This document shows, piece by piece, positions 29,632 to 30,462 of a stretch of DNA of 30,462 bases. Position 1 is the first letter of the stretch. Each line of letters starts with the position of its first letter. Source of the DNA: a virus; IMG/VR virus record IMGVR_UViG_3300048026_000583, positions 1-30,462 of that record; one strand, 5' to 3'. Both the position numbers and the translations under genes were made by a program. The notes beneath the pieces were generated by a model that saw only the letters and a program-made list of their open reading frames with translations, made no database searches and was not told the origin of the DNA.

Positions 29632-29889
29632 CTATTTTTTTACATTATCTTGGACTAATGAATTACAAGTGTCCAAACGTCTTTCTAATTCGTTTATCTC
29701 TTGTTCTAGATCTAGTATTTCTTCTTCGTCTGTCCAAATTTCATAGTTTGAACAACCATCATCTGTACAAGTCAAATCGTCCAAATAATAGTAGGTATTA
29801 ATTACTGGAGGTATTGCGGCAATAGTCCATAATATCCCAAGTAATATAACAATCACCTTTATGGCGTTGTTTAAAGCGGTAGTTAGCAT
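29632..29889 (-). CDS. Membrane-anchored coiled-coil protein, 85 aa
   Basis: One N-terminal hydrophobic helix (residues about 9-30, AIKVIVILLGILWTIAAIPP) precedes an acidic segment with two Cys (LTCTDDGCSNYEIW) and a heptad-patterned helix (LDLEQEINELERRLDTCNSL). This layout, an anchor plus periplasmic coiled coil with cysteines, is like small phage inner-membrane spanins, but no outer-membrane partner gene is seen. It lies 9 bases after the blue copper gene and may be expressed with it. Spanin function is only a suggestion. Confidence 0.7.
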   Translation of the reverse strand: MLTTALNNAIKVIVILLGILWTIAAIPPVINTYYYLDDLTCTDDGCSNYEIWTDEEEILDLEQEINELERRLDTCNSLVQDNVKK

Positions 29890-29898
29890 AACAGATCC

Positions 29899-30345
29899 TT
29901 AGTTTAATTCTGAGATTAATTTTTCTAGTTTCTTTTTACTCTTACCTTTTACTTTCTTATTGGCGGCAATAGCGTCTTTGTTGTTAGTATTGCCATCAAT
30001 TACAACTAGACCAATCATACCCATTGACTTATGCGGAGTGCATTGATAAAGATATACTCCTGGTACATCAAATGAAAGTGTAACTTCCTTGCCTAGTTTA
30101 CTTTTCTTTGGTAGTTCAGCAGAATCAGGTCCTGCAATAAATTCTACATTGTGTCCTTTTGATGTCGGAAGCCAAGTAATATTTTGACCAGCTTTAGCAT
30201 CGATAATGTCTAAACTGTAGACCATCTTTGCTCCGTCATCTCGTTTGTTGAGCATGTCAACTTCTATGTCTCCGCCAAATGCAAATGTTCCAATTGTCAT
30301 AAATGCAAATACAGATACAATTTTAATTAAGTAGTTTTCAATCAT
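29899..30345 (-). CDS. Pseudoazurin-like blue copper protein with signal peptide, 148 aa
   Basis: A periplasmic type-1 copper protein that would shuttle electrons. The start at 30345 has AAAGGA about 10 bases upstream; longer frames begin inside the preceding gene. Residues 1-24 (MIENYLIKIVSVFAFMTIGT, then FAFG) form a signal peptide. Copper ligands fit the pseudoazurin pattern: His65 in SKGHNVEF, and Cys102, His105 and Met110 in YQCTPHKSMGMIG. The PDSAELPKKS loop also matches pseudoazurin rather than plastocyanin. A Lys-rich tail follows (KKVKGKSKKKLEKL). It could support host respiration or redox flow during infection. It overlaps the preceding gene by 8 bases. Confidence 0.85.
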   Translation of the reverse strand: MIENYLIKIVSVFAFMTIGTFAFGGDIEVDMLNKRDDGAKMVYSLDIIDAKAGQNITWLPTSKGHNVEFIAGPDSAELPKKSKLGKEVTLSFDVPGVYLYQCTPHKSMGMIGLVVIDGNTNNKDAIAANKKVKGKSKKKLEKLISELN

Positions 30346-30462
30346 TAGCAACATCCTTTCTGCTATACCACTTATGGTCAGTTTCGTCCCAGAAAGCATT
30401 CATTGCTCTTTGAGGTCTGTGTGAAACTGTTTTACCTTTTGATTTCCGGGTCTTACCCGGTA
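30338..30462 (-). CDS. C-terminal end of an unknown protein (partial, runs off right edge)
   Basis: About 40 codons are visible from the right edge to TGA at 30338. The first part is basic (PGKTRKSKGKTVSHRPQR), then AMNAFWDETDHKWYSRKDVA. The stop overlaps the copper protein's ATG by 8 bases, a coupling typical of this genome. There is too little sequence to identify it. Confidence 0.6.
   Translation of the reverse strand, partial: PGKTRKSKGKTVSHRPQRAMNAFWDETDHKWYSRKDVAND

Overview
This AT-rich window looks like part of a marine T4-like tailed phage (myovirus) genome. The evidence is very large tail-fibre and virion-structural genes of the kind found in marine T4-like phages, T4-type late promoter boxes (TATAAATA and one-base variants), a phage ATP-dependent DNA ligase, a tRNA cluster, and many overlapping small genes. 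Host-derived metabolic genes are present: an A-type Fe-S carrier, a QueD-like enzyme, a flavin-dependent halogenase, a 2OG-Fe(II) oxygenase and a pseudoazurin-like blue copper protein. The copper protein looks like pseudoazurin rather than plastocyanin, which hints at a heterotrophic proteobacterial host rather than a cyanobacterium. That is inference; no host can be read directly.

Layout. 1-12.6 kb (minus strand): an Fe-S carrier gene followed by a 2932-residue structural protein, a 55-residue protein, a 439-residue fibre and another fibre that runs off the left edge. 12.7-14.0 kb: small genes on both strands (zinc ribbon, short membrane protein, SAP/HeH-like protein, coiled-coil protein). 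13.9-18.2 kb (minus): UV-damage endonuclease, 2OG oxygenase, four tRNAs (Trp, Pro, CAU, Cys), glycosyltransferase-like protein, QueD-like protein and an unknown protein. 18.2-23.2 kb (plus): a second fibre cluster with two tandem paralogous small structural proteins, a further structural protein, a probable tail-fibre assembly chaperone and a halogenase. 23.1-25.9 kb (minus): a structural protein, a membrane protein and a conserved unknown. 25.9-29.6 kb (minus): an apparent operon of phosphoesterase, SWIM protein, DNA ligase, membrane proteins and MBD4-like glycosylase. 29.6-30.46 kb: a membrane/coiled-coil protein, the blue copper protein and a partial gene.

The most striking observation is just upstream of the tRNA cluster. 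A strong sigma70-type promoter is followed by a 21-codon open reading frame holding three Ile codons, all AUA, and the run AUA-UGG-UGC-CCA-CCU (Ile-Trp-Cys-Pro-Pro). Next come an 11-bp potential antiterminator pairing and an intrinsic terminator whose U-tract ends 2 nt before tRNA-Trp. The four downstream tRNAs are Trp, Pro, CAU (probably Ile2, which reads AUA) and Cys, exactly the set of this codon run. This has the architecture of a trp-type transcription attenuator, but it would control phage tRNA genes by sensing the same tRNAs they encode.

Six TTGAC(A/T)-17 nt-TATA-type promoters precede the tRNA leader, repair and metabolic genes, whereas T4-late-type boxes precede fibre and small virion-type genes. 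This suggests an early/late division. Two of the sigma70 promoters also settle start codons (uvsE and the phosphoesterase). No stretch longer than about 300 bases lacks a gene, and no insertion sequence, CRISPR array or integrase was seen.
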